Positions 8,848-17,791 of a DNA stretch of 64,000 nucleotides are shown piece after piece (position 1 is the stretch's first letter; every line of letters starts with the position of its first letter). Below the pieces are notes generated by a model. That model was not told the DNA's origin. It saw nothing but the letters and a program-made list of their open reading frames with translations, and made no database searches. The stretch is from Flavobacterium sp. LHD-80 (lineage in GTDB: Bacteria > Bacteroidota > Bacteroidia > Flavobacteriales > Flavobacteriaceae): positions 1-64,000 of the forward strand of contig NZ_JAVFVS010000005.1 in the NCBI RefSeq assembly GCF_030929605.1, read 5' to 3'. The position numbers were made by a program, and so were the translations under genes.

Positions 8848-9271
8848 TTAAAGCCAAAAGAGGTCGTGCCATTCTTTGTCATTTAATTCATGAAAGAAAG
8901 CTTTTTCGCTTACTGTAATTTGATTTGATGCCATATTGTTTCTGATTAAAGTAAATATTTTTTTTTCTTCGAAACGTATTAATATTTCAAGATCTTCCTC
9001 AATAGGGCTTAATGATTTTTCAACTTCAATATTTTTTGTAAAATGTTTTTTTATTCTTCGATGCAGCTTTAATGCTTTTTTAATTATTTCATTTTCCATT
9101 CCTAATATCGGAAAAATATATTCCTCCTCTATCTCAAAATACGGTGCCAATTCATTGCTGTAATACCAATCGGCATAATTTTTAATTCTTTCATGGCAAT
9201 TTTCTGTCTAATTTCTTCTTGAATTGTACAATACAATTATCAATCACTGACGACAGTCTTCTTTTGTGTCC
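8848..9271 (-). pseudogene. Hemerythrin-like protein, frameshifted remnant
   Basis: The 3' two-thirds (8848-9180) encode a hemerythrin-like four-helix segment: HERIKNYADWYYSNEL, then PYFEIEEEYIFPILG with the His/Glu pattern, then a helix with LKLHRRIKKHF. The upstream helix lies in other frames: IQEEIRQKIAMKE continues the fold one frame away, and GHKRRLSSVID resembles the usual 'RHKxLxxLSxxHH' start with the paired histidines lost. Stop codons separate the pieces around 9195-9235. The 100-aa frame from 8848 to 9150 begins only at an internal TTG. A working protein would bind a di-iron or other metal site and sense or scavenge oxygen or NO; this copy is probably inactive. The extents of the degraded 5' part are approximate. 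Confidence 0.6.
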
Positions 9272-9871
9272 AATAATATTCCTTTATTAGTTGATTAGCT
9301 GCAGCAAAAAAACTTAAAACTTAAATCAATATTGGATATTAGATGCTGCTTTTCATTACTCTTGTTTCATTTTACACCAAAAACATATTTTTTTTGCTGA
9401 TATATTAAAAATTGTATTTCCCTCAAAAGTAAATTTTCATATTCAAGCTTCTCTTTTTGCAAATCTTGAATATTTCATAAAAAACAATGGTGCCTATTCA
9501 GAACAAAGATAGATAAGTAACTGAAAAACAATTACTTAAAATCAACAATAAACTTTTATCAATAAAATACTATTTCTGTGATCTTCAACACAATAGTATT
9601 TTTAGGTCATTTTATAAATACAAAAATGTTATAATTAATTACTTTTTTTCATCAAATCATGTTGCAAATTATAATTTGCAACAACTTTACTGAGTCGTAA
9701 TTACAAAATACGCTGTAAATTTTTGTTAAATTTGATAAATGAGACATCATAAAAGAAAAACTCAACTCTCATAATTTCAAAAGTACATTTCAATATCACT
9801 GCCTTACAGTTCTAAAACTAACTATAGTTACGCTTTCGATTTTTTCAAATTTATTAACAAATTTTATCATT
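9272..9871. other. Long leader region of the first sulfatase
   Basis: About 600 bp of AT-rich DNA between the hemerythrin remnant and the sulfatase. It includes the 22-bp palindrome at 9661-9682 and a TAAATTTG sequence (9727-9734) that matches the Bacteroidota -7 element, without a clear -33 TTG at the right distance. The palindrome would lie just upstream of such a promoter. Confidence 0.5.
9661..9682. promoter_or_regulatory. Perfect 22-bp palindrome, candidate operator
   Basis: The half-site GTTGCAAATTA is followed immediately by its exact reverse complement. It lies 190 bp upstream of the sulfatase start and about 45 bp upstream of a TAAATTTG -7-like box. No T-run follows, so it is not a terminator. 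A near copy lies at 28841-28862 upstream of the adhesin locus. This is the form of a dimeric-regulator binding site; the regulator is not known. Confidence 0.55.
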
Positions 9872-11524
9872 ATGAAACAAAGTAGACTTAAGAATGGATT
9901 AAAAAACGCGCTTCTTTTGGTTGTATTACTATCCTTTAGCGGAATCGAAGTGAAGGCCCAGAACAATAAAAAACCAAATATTCTTGTTATTTGGGGAGAT
10001 GATATTGGTATAAGCAATGTTAGTGCTTACAGCGATGGACTCATGGGGTACACAACCCCTAACATAGACCGAATCGCAAACGAAGGGATCCGATTTCTAC
10101 AGTATTATGGCGAGCAAAGCTGTACTGCTGGACGAGCAGCTTTTTTAACAGGTCAGCACGGAATTCGCAGCGGCCTAACTAAAGTTGGCTTCCCAGGAGC
10201 ACCAATGGGAATGAGCCAGTTAGATCCTTCTATTGGAGGCATTATGAAAGGTTTAGGCTATGCAACAGGACAATTTGGTAAAAATCACGTAGGAGACCGT
10301 AACGAGAGTTTGCCAACGGTAAATGGTTTTGATGAATTCTTTGGAAATTTATATCACTTAAATGCAGAAGAAGAGCCAGAGTTGCCGGATTATCCTAAAG
10401 ATCCTGAATATGTTAAAAAATATGGACCAAGAGGTGTTTTAAGATGTACGGCAACAAATGTTGACGATCCAAGTATTCCTGATGCCCGTTTTGGGAAAAT
10501 AGGCAAGCAAAAAATTGAAGACACAGGAGCCCTGACTAAAAAGAGAATGGAAACAGTTGATGATGAAACCTCTGCAGCTGCTATTGATTATATTAAAAGA
10601 CAAAATGCTGCCGGCAAGCCTTTCTTTGTTTGGTTCAATGCTACTCGCATGCATTTACGCACACACGTAAGAAAAGAGCACCGCGGTAAATACACACACG
10701 GAGACAGTGAGTACATTGACGGTATGATTGAACATGATCAAATTGTTGGAGATCTTTTAAAAGCATTGGACGATTTAGGAATTGCCGATAATACTATTGT
10801 GGTGTATTCAACAGATAACGGGCCACATATGAACACTTGGCCTGATGGGGCTATGACTCCATTCCGCTCGGAGAAAAACACCAACTGGGAAGGTGCTTTC
10901 CGCGTACCATGTGTGGTTAGATGGCCAGGGGTAATCAAACCAGGACAAATAAGCAACGAACTAATGTCTCATAATGACTGGATGCCAACCTTGGCTTCGA
11001 TAGCAGGCGAGCCGGATTTAGTAAAAAAAGCATTAACAGGGTATAAAGCAAATGGGAATACTTATAAAGTACATTTAGACGGGTTTGATCAGTCGGCATT
11101 GTTACGCGGGACCGGAAAGAGTGTAAGAGACAAATTCTTCTATTCTGATGATGATGGCTTGTTGGTGGCTTTACGTGAAGGAGACTATAAATATGTATTT
11201 GCTGAGCAACGTCTGCAGGGAACTATGGGATTGTGGGCAGAACCTTTTACGGAATTGCGTTTACAAAAGATATTTAATTTAATGCAGGATCCTTTTGAAA
11301 GAGCTGATATCACTTCAAATACTTACTGGGATTGGAATCTTAACCATGTTGGTGCTGCTTATGGTATGATGAACGATGTTTTTGCATTTGCAGCCACATT
11401 CAAAGATTATCCGCCTCGCTCTTTTCCGCCAAGTTTTAATCCTACAACGGTACTAAGACAGACCTTAGATGATATAAAACTAGAAAGAACCCTTCAAAAG
11501 AATAATACCACTAAGAAAAAGTAA
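9872..11524 (+). CDS. Secreted arylsulfatase (CxAxR type)
   Basis: A 550-aa type I sulfatase exported through an N-terminal signal peptide (basic start, LLLVVLLSF core, cleavage near AQ-30). It would hydrolyse sulfate esters outside the cytoplasm. Calcium-binding Asp43-Asp44 lie in VIWGDDIG, and the formylglycine motif is Cys84-Thr-Ala-Gly-Arg88 followed by AAFLTGQ. The motif has Ala where most sulfatases have Pro; both (C/S)xPxR and CxAxR forms are known. FGKNHVGDR and YSTDNGPH are further active-site segments. Close relatives are about 550-aa 'arylsulfatases' carrying the same YHLNAEEEPE segment. It has its own terminator, a long regulated-looking leader and heads the envelope gene block. 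The FGE encoded at 48 kb could mature it. Confidence 0.9.
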   Translation: MKQSRLKNGLKNALLLVVLLSFSGIEVKAQNNKKPNILVIWGDDIGISNVSAYSDGLMGYTTPNIDRIANEGIRFLQYYGEQSCTAGRAAFLTGQHGIRSGLTKVGFPGAPMGMSQLDPSIGGIMKGLGYATGQFGKNHVGDRNESLPTVNGFDEFFGNLYHLNAEEEPELPDYPKDPEYVKKYGPRGVLRCTATNVDDPSIPDARFGKIGKQKIEDTGALTKKRMETVDDETSAAAIDYIKRQNAAGKPFFVWFNATRMHLRTHVRKEHRGKYTHGDSEYIDGMIEHDQIVGDLLKALDDLGIADNTIVVYSTDNGPHMNTWPDGAMTPFRSEKNTNWEGAFRVPCVVRWPGVIKPGQISNELMSHNDWMPTLASIAGEPDLVKKALTGYKANGNTYKVHLDGFDQSALLRGTGKSVRDKFFYSDDDGLLVALREGDYKYVFAEQRLQGTMGLWAEPFTELRLQKIFNLMQDPFERADITSNTYWDWNLNHVGAAYGMMNDVFAFAATFKDYPPRSFPPSFNPTTVLRQTLDDIKLERTLQKNNTTKKK

Positions 11525-11532
11525 TAAACTGT

Positions 11533-11569
11533 AAAAAAAACAGGATTTTTTACCATCCTGTTTTTTTTT
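11533..11569 (+). terminator. Intrinsic terminator after the first sulfatase
   Basis: CAGGAT (11541-11546) pairs with ATCCTG (11555-11560), extended by flanking A and T runs to a longer stem and followed by T9. Because of the A/T flanks it could work in both directions. Confidence 0.8.
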
Positions 11570-11588
11570 AATTTAATATGTTTTTGAT

Positions 11589-12605
11589 ATGTATAAAAAA
11601 GTGCTATTTATACCAGTTTTGATTTTTTTGCTTGTTTCATGCAAAGATAAATCAGAGAATAATATTGTTACAGATTCAACCAATGCTAATGTTGCGGCAA
11701 CAAGCGGAGATCCTCTGCCAAGCTGGAATGATGGAACTTTAAAGAAAGACATCATTGCTTATGTTGAAAAAGTAACCAAAGAAGGAAGTCCTGATTTTAT
11801 TCCGGTCGAAAATAGAATTGCGACATTCGATAATGACGGAACACTTTGGGCTGAAAAACCTTATGTTCAGGAATTATTTGCGTTTTACAGAGTAAAAAAA
11901 ATGGTGGAAGCTAATCCTGCCTTAGCACAAAAACAACCTTTTAAGGCTGTAGTTGAGAAAGATAAAGCTTTTTTTGAAAAAGGCGGTGACAAAGCACTAA
12001 TAGAATTAGTGGCAGCAACTCATACCGGTATGACTGAAGATGAATTTGAAACAGATGCTAAAGATTTCTTTGCAAACACCAAGTTTCCCGGCAAAAATGT
12101 CCCTCTAAAACAAATCAGATACCAACCGCAGTTAGAACTTTTAAATTATCTGCGTGCAAATGGTTTCAAAACTTTCATTGTAACAGGTGGAACTGTTGAA
12201 TTGGTCCGGGCAATATCTGCTGATTTTTACGGAATTCCAAAAGAGCAGGTCGTAGGAACTTCTTTCAAATACAAATTTGATGATGCTAAAAACATAGTGC
12301 AAAGAGAGCCTGCTTTGGGTCATTTTAATGATAAAGAAGGAAAACCTGTTGGCATTCAATTACACATTGGCCAACGTCCTGTTTTTGCCTGCGGAAACGA
12401 AGGCGGTGCCGGTGATCTTGCCATGCTCAGATATTCGCAAGGAAACAAATACCCTTCTTTTCAATTAATTGTAAATCATAATGATTCGATCAGAGAATAC
12501 AGTTATCAGGAAAAAGATAACCTGTCATTAAATACTGCAGCAAAATACAAATACCATGTCGTTAGTATTAAAGACGATTGGAAAAAGGTTTTTACAGATA
12601 AATAA
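11589..12605 (+). CDS. HAD-superfamily phosphatase-like lipoprotein
   Basis: A 338-aa lipoprotein: a short hydrophobic signal ends in LVSC with Cys18 as the lipid-bearing residue. The mature part is a haloacid dehalogenase-fold hydrolase with motif I DNDGTL (Asp81, Asp83), motif II in FIVTGGT (about residue 198) and a C-terminal FACGNEGGAGDLAM acidic motif (about 264-277). It would remove phosphate from a small substrate in the periplasm or at the outer membrane, and resembles the phosphoserine-phosphatase-like branch. It begins 64 bp after the sulfatase stop but a terminator intervenes, so it is probably transcribed separately or by read-through. The substrate is unknown. Confidence 0.85.
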   Translation: MYKKVLFIPVLIFLLVSCKDKSENNIVTDSTNANVAATSGDPLPSWNDGTLKKDIIAYVEKVTKEGSPDFIPVENRIATFDNDGTLWAEKPYVQELFAFYRVKKMVEANPALAQKQPFKAVVEKDKAFFEKGGDKALIELVAATHTGMTEDEFETDAKDFFANTKFPGKNVPLKQIRYQPQLELLNYLRANGFKTFIVTGGTVELVRAISADFYGIPKEQVVGTSFKYKFDDAKNIVQREPALGHFNDKEGKPVGIQLHIGQRPVFACGNEGGAGDLAMLRYSQGNKYPSFQLIVNHNDSIREYSYQEKDNLSLNTAAKYKYHVVSIKDDWKKVFTDK

Positions 12606-12641
12606 AAAAATGGTTGTGGTTAGTTATTTTTTTTTAGCAAT

Positions 12642-12675
12642 ACAGCTTTTAAATAAAAGCTGTACGCTTTTTTTT
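12642..12675 (+). terminator. Intrinsic terminator after the HAD lipoprotein gene
   Basis: ACAGCTTTT (12642-12650) pairs with AAAAGCTGT (12655-12663) around a 4-nt loop, with a T-rich tail from 12668. Confidence 0.8.
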
Positions 12676-12705
12676 ACAATTACAAAAATTTAAAAGTATT
12701 CAATT

Positions 12706-13536
12706 ATGAAATCTACCATATCAAGTCGCTCGATCCAAATATTATTCAGTATAACTTTTTTTCTTTTGAATTTTACTGTATCTGCTCAAGAAGAAGCACC
12801 TAAAACAGGAGCAAATGCTCAGGAAATAGCTGATAAATTAGCAAATCCGGTAGCAAGTCTTATTAGTGTCCCTTTACAAAATAATCTGAATTACGGCATA
12901 GGTCCGTATAACGGATCAAAGTATGTTATAAACGTACAGCCGGTAATTCCGTTCAAATTGTCAGAGAATTTAAATTTAATAACACGTTATATTCTCCCAG
13001 TGGTAGATCAAAGAGATATAACAGGTGAAAATACACATCAATTTGGTTTAAGTGATGCAACGGTGACAGCTTTTTTTGCTCCTAAAAGTAAAGGGTTAAT
13101 TTATGGTTTTGGTCCTGCTTTTTTAGTGCCTACTGCAACTGATAAATTTTTAGGGACCGAGAAGTTTGGAGTAGGCCCAAGCGCATTAGTGATGCATCAA
13201 GGAAAAGGGCTTTCAGTAGGTTTTATTGCTAATCAAATTTGGTCTGTGGCAGGTGATGAAGACCGTGCTGATTTTAATCAGTTCTACACACAGATATTTG
13301 TTTCTCATAGTTATAAGAGTGGTGCCAGTTTAGGGGTTAATGCCGAAATAACTCAAAATTGGGAAGGAAAAACAACAATGATCACCATAAATCCATCTGT
13401 GGGCGGGGTGACAAAAGTAGGAAAACAAATGGTTCAATTTGCGATAATGCCTTTGATTCCAGTTGTTGGGCCATCAGAATCTAAACCTGACTGGGGTTTA
13501 AGAGCAGTTTTGGCTTTTGTATTTCCTGAATCATAA
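12706..13536 (+). CDS. Outer-membrane transporter-like protein (SphA/neuromedin-U-like family)
   Basis: A 276-aa exported beta-barrel-type protein with a signal peptide ending near VSAQ (residue 27). The mature chain alternates short polar and aromatic beta strands (NYGIGPYNGSKYVINVQPVIPF, in parts, LNLITRYILPV, GLIYGFGPAFLVP) and ends with a strand terminating in F-P-E-S. This is the family generally annotated as 'transporter' or 'neuromedin U', related to the meta-pathway phenol-degradation OMPs. Such proteins are thought to pass small hydrophobic compounds; the substrate is unknown. It lies between the HAD lipoprotein and the DUF2490 gene. A second, more distant member of the same group occurs at 19.7 kb in the same block. 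Confidence 0.7.
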   Translation: MKSTISSRSIQILFSITFFLLNFTVSAQEEAPKTGANAQEIADKLANPVASLISVPLQNNLNYGIGPYNGSKYVINVQPVIPFKLSENLNLITRYILPVVDQRDITGENTHQFGLSDATVTAFFAPKSKGLIYGFGPAFLVPTATDKFLGTEKFGVGPSALVMHQGKGLSVGFIANQIWSVAGDEDRADFNQFYTQIFVSHSYKSGASLGVNAEITQNWEGKTTMITINPSVGGVTKVGKQMVQFAIMPLIPVVGPSESKPDWGLRAVLAFVFPES

Positions 13537-13774
13537 AAAAGGATTTTTACCAAATTATAAAAATACTTAACAGAAAAACAGCTTACCAATACAATTATAA
13601 AAAAACTAACCTTAAATTATTAAAGTTCCTTTTCAATAAACATTAAAACTTCAGATAACGATATAAATTTAAAGAGCATTTATTTCTATTGAATCTAGGA
13701 AAAAAGATTTTGTTCCCTTTATTGCGTTTTTCTATGAATTAAAAACAAATAGAAACAAAAGGATAAAAAGTAAA

Positions 13775-13819
13775 ATGAAAACCGTTTTAAAAGTTATTAA
13801 AATAGTGCAACTAATCTGA
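13775..13819 (+). CDS. Possible 14-residue leader peptide
   Basis: ATG with an A/G-rich stretch 6-15 nt upstream opens a 14-codon frame (MKTVLKVIKIVQLI) ending 8 nt before the DUF2490 start. The peptide looks like the start of a signal sequence. It could be an upstream coupling frame, the stub of a lost gene or chance. Confidence 0.2.
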   Translation: MKTVLKVIKIVQLI

Positions 13820-13827
13820 TTGATGAT

Positions 13828-14607
13828 ATGACAATAATCAAAATTAATAAAACACTGTTTGTTTTAACTGTATTTACGGTAATATCTAGTATCGAAACAA
13901 TGGGGCAAAAAATGGTTCAAAATACTGCGGCTTGGATTGGTTATGAAATGTATCTGCCCTTTAAAGAAGATGGAAGATGGGGTTTACTGCTGGAAGGATA
14001 TTCAAAAGGAAGTGATTTGGTATCAGAGCTGCAGGGAGCCTTTTACAGAGCAGGAGCCAATTATTATCTTAGAAACGGGAACCGGTTAGGCGCGGGTATT
14101 GCTTATCAATGGGATCTGCCTTATGACGAACTTTCCTTGCCGTACAATAATCCGGATTATAGAGTATACGAACAATTTATCTGGCGTATAGTCAAAAAAG
14201 AGGGAAATAAAGTATGGTCGCAGCGTTTTAGGTTAGAACAGCGCTGGCTTGGAAGAAAAGACGATCCATACAGCCAAAGTGACCATTTTGATTACTATAA
14301 GTTCGAAAATACGTTTCGCTACCAGCTCCGGTACCAATATTGGTTCAAACCCCGATGGGCCGCTGTGATTTATGATGAACTTCATATTAGAACCAATGCA
14401 GCAAGTAGTGATGAGAATTATTTGGATCAAAACAGGTTGTATTTAGGTGCCGCTTACAGTCTTGATAAACGAAGAGAAATTAGAATGGAATTGGGCTATA
14501 TGAATCAGGTCTTTTTTAAATCATCAGATACTGAAAATGGTTTAAGCCGAATGAATCATACAATCAGAATTACCCTTACAACAGATTTGCCATTTAAAAG
14601 AAAATAA
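13828..14607 (+). CDS. DUF2490 outer-membrane beta-barrel protein
   Basis: A 259-aa DUF2490 protein. A hydrophobic signal segment (about 8-24) is followed by WIGYEMYLPFKEDGRWGL and a succession of amphipathic strands typical of a 10-12 strand barrel (residues 35-255). Conserved segments include the R-rich EQRWLGRKD and NRLYLGAAYSL strands. DUF2490 proteins are exported porin-like proteins of unknown function common in Bacteroidota. The stop is 11 nt before the DUF2252 start, so the two are probably co-transcribed. The start at 13828 was kept because it places a good signal peptide; no earlier in-frame ATG was noted. Confidence 0.75.
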   Translation: MTIIKINKTLFVLTVFTVISSIETMGQKMVQNTAAWIGYEMYLPFKEDGRWGLLLEGYSKGSDLVSELQGAFYRAGANYYLRNGNRLGAGIAYQWDLPYDELSLPYNNPDYRVYEQFIWRIVKKEGNKVWSQRFRLEQRWLGRKDDPYSQSDHFDYYKFENTFRYQLRYQYWFKPRWAAVIYDELHIRTNAASSDENYLDQNRLYLGAAYSLDKRREIRMELGYMNQVFFKSSDTENGLSRMNHTIRITLTTDLPFKRK

Positions 14608-14618
14608 ATCTAGAAGTT

Positions 14619-16019
14619 ATGACTGACCAATTCAAATCAATCAATGATAATAAATTTGATCCGGCAGCATCAAAAGCAGCACGTTATGATAAAGGTGCCG
14701 CGATCAGAAAAGTTACGCCTCGTTCCCAGCAGCAGCAGTGGGCTCCAACCGAAAATCGTCAAGATCCAGTAGAAGTGCTGATTAAAACCAGTATTGGCAG
14801 AATCGAGAGTTTGCTGCCTATCCGATATTCACGCATGATAGAATCGCCATTTGCATTTTTTAGAGGAGCTGCTGCAATAATGGCCTCTGATTTAGCACAA
14901 ACACCTAATACAGGAATTGATCTTCAGCTTTGCGGTGATTGTCATTTAATGAATTTTGGAGGATTTGCAACTCCAGAGCGTAAATTGGTTTTTGACATTA
15001 ATGATTTTGACGAAACGTTTCCAGGACCTTGGGAATGGGATATAAAAAGACTTGCGACAAGTTTTGTTATCGCCGGAAGATCAAAAAAATTTTCCAATAA
15101 AACCTGTCAGGAATCCGCCTGGCTTGCAGCGGACAGCTATAAAAGGCACATGATAGAATATAGCAAACTATCTGCTCTTCAAATTTGGTACGCCGATATA
15201 GATTTAGCCCAATTGATTGAAAAAGGGCATGACCAAGATATCAAATCTTTTCAGCAGAAACAAATAAAAAAAGCAGCAGAACATACAGCCCATGAAAAAG
15301 AGTTTGCAAAAATGACACAACTTGAAGGCTCTCGAGCCCGTATAAAAGATAATCCTCCTTTAATTTTTCATCCAATAGATCATGAGGGAATACAAATTTT
15401 AAAAGAAGCAGAAACCATACATAGACGTTACCTTGAAACATTGTCTGATGAAAAAAAAGTACTACTAAGCAGGTACACTTTGCATGATCTGGCAATAAAA
15501 GTAGTTGGAATTGGAAGTGTTGGTACCCGCTGCGGCATCAGTTTATTAATGTCAGCCACAGGGGAACCCATTTTTTTGCAATTTAAAGAAGCCAGGCTAA
15601 GTGTATTAGAATCGAACTTAAAAAATAAAGGAAAGTACAGTCATCAGGGCGAACGTATTGTAAAAGGTCAGAAACTGATGCAGTCTGCATCAGATATATT
15701 TTTAGGATGGACAAATGATGATAATGGCAAGTTTGTCTATATACGACAGCTGAGGGATACCAAAATAAAACCAGTTCTTGAAATTATGAAACCAAAAAAT
15801 CTTAAAGATTATGCAAAGGCATGCGGCTGGGCCCTTGCAAGAGCCCATGCTCGTACGGGAGACCCTTCAGTATTATCAGGTTACATGGGAAAAAGTAATG
15901 AGTTTGCTAATGCTATTGCAAAATTTTCAATTTCATATGCAGACCAAAACCAATCAGATTATAGTAAAATGCTTGAAGCTGTAAAAGAGGGAAAACTGCC
16001 TATTTCTACGGAAATCTAG
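14619..16019 (+). CDS. DUF2252 family protein (kinase-like fold)
   Basis: A 466-aa DUF2252 protein without a signal peptide, so cytoplasmic, unlike its exported neighbours. The family motif CGDCHLMNFGG lies at 105-115 and FDINDFDET at 125-133, followed by PGPWEWDIKRLATS. These match the family's phosphotransferase/aminoglycoside-kinase-like active site (catalytic-loop H-x-x-N and Mg-binding D). Its substrate is unknown. A long basic central region precedes the conserved C-terminal part with GWALARAHARTGD (about 403-415). It starts 11 nt after the DUF2490 stop and ends 28 nt before the DUF2092 gene, which suggests an operon of three or four genes. A cytoplasmic kinase-like protein among envelope proteins is a useful clue that the block does more than sulfate-ester hydrolysis. 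Confidence 0.85.
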   Translation: MTDQFKSINDNKFDPAASKAARYDKGAAIRKVTPRSQQQQWAPTENRQDPVEVLIKTSIGRIESLLPIRYSRMIESPFAFFRGAAAIMASDLAQTPNTGIDLQLCGDCHLMNFGGFATPERKLVFDINDFDETFPGPWEWDIKRLATSFVIAGRSKKFSNKTCQESAWLAADSYKRHMIEYSKLSALQIWYADIDLAQLIEKGHDQDIKSFQQKQIKKAAEHTAHEKEFAKMTQLEGSRARIKDNPPLIFHPIDHEGIQILKEAETIHRRYLETLSDEKKVLLSRYTLHDLAIKVVGIGSVGTRCGISLLMSATGEPIFLQFKEARLSVLESNLKNKGKYSHQGERIVKGQKLMQSASDIFLGWTNDDNGKFVYIRQLRDTKIKPVLEIMKPKNLKDYAKACGWALARAHARTGDPSVLSGYMGKSNEFANAIAKFSISYADQNQSDYSKMLEAVKEGKLPISTEI

Positions 16020-16047
16020 GCATATAGTAATTAATAAAATAGAATAT

Positions 16048-16788
16048 ATGAGTAAAAAGTTTTTGTTTTTGATAGGTCTTGTGATTATGTCAATCACATC
16101 AAAAGGCCAGACGCAGCGTATTGATTCTTCTGCAGTTTATCTTTTACACCGAGCTGCCGAAACCTTGCAGGATATAAAGTCCTGCAGTTTCACAGCTGTT
16201 ACAACTTATGATGTGCCCAACGAAAGCTTGGGACTTGTAAAACACAGCACAACGGACAAAGTTATTATGACGTTTCCTGATAAAATGAAGATTTCTTCCG
16301 TTGGTGATAAAGGAACCCGTGCTTTATGGTACAATGGTAAAAAACTAAATTATTATTCATTTGATAATAATACTTACGGTTTTACCACCGCTCCCGGTTC
16401 AATAATTGAAACCATTGATGAAGTAAGTAAAAAATTTGGCATTGAATTTCCCGGGGCAGATTTTTTCTACCCTGCTTTTTTACAAGATCTGCTCTCAGAA
16501 CAAGGAAATTTAATTTTTCTGGGAAAAACAATAGTCGATGGCCGTGAGTGTTTTCATATTATCGGAAATGATAAAACAAAAAGCTATCAATTCTGGGTAG
16601 GTAATGACGACCTGCACCTGCCTGTAAAATTGGTCATTATTTATACTTCTGATAAAGACAAACCTCAATATGAAGCTCTTTATAAAGATTGGGCCGTTAA
16701 TCTGGATTATCCAGATTCTATGTTTGAATTCATAACACCTCCAAAAGCTACTAAAGTAAGACTTGCACCTAGAGAAACCACTAAATAA
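16048..16788 (+). CDS. DUF2092 periplasmic protein (LolA-like fold)
   Basis: A 246-aa exported protein with a signal peptide ending near SKGQ (residue 21). The body matches DUF2092: an opening helix LLHRAAETLQDIKSCSFTAVTTYDVP (in parts, about 31-56), DKVIMTFPDKMKISSVGDKG, ALWYNGKKLNYYS and a late IIGNDKTKSYQFWVGNDDLHLP segment. This pattern of an unclosed beta sheet that may hold a hydrophobic ligand resembles LolA/LolB and RseB-type folds. A role in binding a lipid or hydrophobic ligand in the periplasm is inferred from the fold. It sits in tight order between the DUF2252 gene (28 nt) and the DUF6515 gene (19 nt). Confidence 0.75.
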   Translation: MSKKFLFLIGLVIMSITSKGQTQRIDSSAVYLLHRAAETLQDIKSCSFTAVTTYDVPNESLGLVKHSTTDKVIMTFPDKMKISSVGDKGTRALWYNGKKLNYYSFDNNTYGFTTAPGSIIETIDEVSKKFGIEFPGADFFYPAFLQDLLSEQGNLIFLGKTIVDGRECFHIIGNDKTKSYQFWVGNDDLHLPVKLVIIYTSDKDKPQYEALYKDWAVNLDYPDSMFEFITPPKATKVRLAPRETTK

Positions 16789-16807
16789 TCCTATAAACGA
16801 TATAGTT

Positions 16808-17545
16808 ATGAAGTCATATCCATCTAAAAATAAAATCAGCATCATAATTACGGCTTTTTTTGCTCTGTTACTTATGATTCCAGAAGAAGCAGCAGCACAG
16901 CGTTTTGGTCATTTTACCCCCGTAAGACCAATGCCCAGACCAGCACCGATGCCTCGTCCGATGCCCAGACCAATACCGCCTGGACCAAGACCGGTTCCGC
17001 CTCGTCCATTACCGCCGCCGCCACATCCGTACCCGCACCCATATCCAAGACCATTACCGCCACCGTTTCACCCTTATCCAGTTCCATATCCCTATATCTA
17101 CCATCCTTTTGTGCCTTACTATTGGGGACCAACATGGTACCCGATAGGTTTTTTTATGGCAACATTAACAACAGCTGCCATTGTAATTACGGTTGAAAAT
17201 AATCAATACCATTATGATGATGGAGTGTATTACCAAAAAGAATCTGGTGGGTACAAAGTAGTGCCAGCACCATTGGGGGCAACGATCTCAGAACTGCCAA
17301 AAGGTTATGTTACCATTAATGTTACCGGGACAGCCTATTACTACTATGGAGGGGCTTACTATGCAAAAGCATCCAATAAATACAAAGTAGTAAATGCGCC
17401 AGTTGGAGCCATTGTTATGCATCTGCCTGAGGGAGCTGAAGAAAAAACTATAGACGGCCAAAAATACATGATTTATAATAATGTTTATTACCAGCCTATT
17501 TCTAAAGACGGCCAGGACAGCTATGTTGTTGTTCAGGGAAAATAA
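16808..17545 (+). CDS. Proline-rich exported DUF6515-like protein
   Basis: A 245-aa protein from the ATG at 16808; the open frame also has an upstream ATG at 16763 that overlaps the previous gene and would spoil the signal peptide. The signal ends near AAAQ (residue 30). It is followed by about 70 residues of Pro with Met, Arg, His and Tyr in PRPxP repeats (about 38-105), a hydrophobic segment (FFMATLTTAAIVITV, about 117-131) and three copies of a 'YYY.GGAYYAK....YKVVNAPVGA' type module (about 135-240). This is the DUF6515 layout of Bacteroidota secreted proteins. The Pro-rich part may span the periplasm or cell wall. Function unknown. Confidence 0.65.
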   Translation: MKSYPSKNKISIIITAFFALLLMIPEEAAAQRFGHFTPVRPMPRPAPMPRPMPRPIPPGPRPVPPRPLPPPPHPYPHPYPRPLPPPFHPYPVPYPYIYHPFVPYYWGPTWYPIGFFMATLTTAAIVITVENNQYHYDDGVYYQKESGGYKVVPAPLGATISELPKGYVTINVTGTAYYYYGGAYYAKASNKYKVVNAPVGAIVMHLPEGAEEKTIDGQKYMIYNNVYYQPISKDGQDSYVVVQGK

Positions 17546-17575
17546 GAAACTGGAAATTTAATATTTTATCATATT

Positions 17576-17647
17576 ATGAAAAAGATTAGCAAACATAAAG
17601 CAGGAATCAGAAATCTTTTACCAAAAAAAATCATACTGTTTTTTTAA
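17576..17647 (+). pseudogene. 23-codon stub resembling a lost signal-peptide gene
   Basis: ATG at 17576 opens MKKISKHKAGIRNLLPKK followed by IILFF and a stop. The basic start and hydrophobic end look like the first part of a signal peptide cut short. Nothing recognisable continues in any frame up to the DUF4136 gene. It could equally be chance. Confidence 0.2.
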
Positions 17648-17791
17648 CACAATTACAAAAACCAACTAGTCAGCGGCTTATAAAAGAAAAAGCATCCAAT
17701 TTACAGAGCCATGCATACATTGTAATTGTTTAAGCTGAATTTTAACCTTCAAGTTAAACTAGTTCAATCATTAATTTAAAATAACCATAAG

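Noticed and set aside
9661..9682. Palindrome as a terminator
   Set aside because: No T-run follows on either strand and the stem is AT-rich; better explained as a binding site.
16914..17135. 73-codon minus-strand frame over the Pro-rich segment
   Set aside because: Produced by the low-complexity proline codons of the gene on the other strand.
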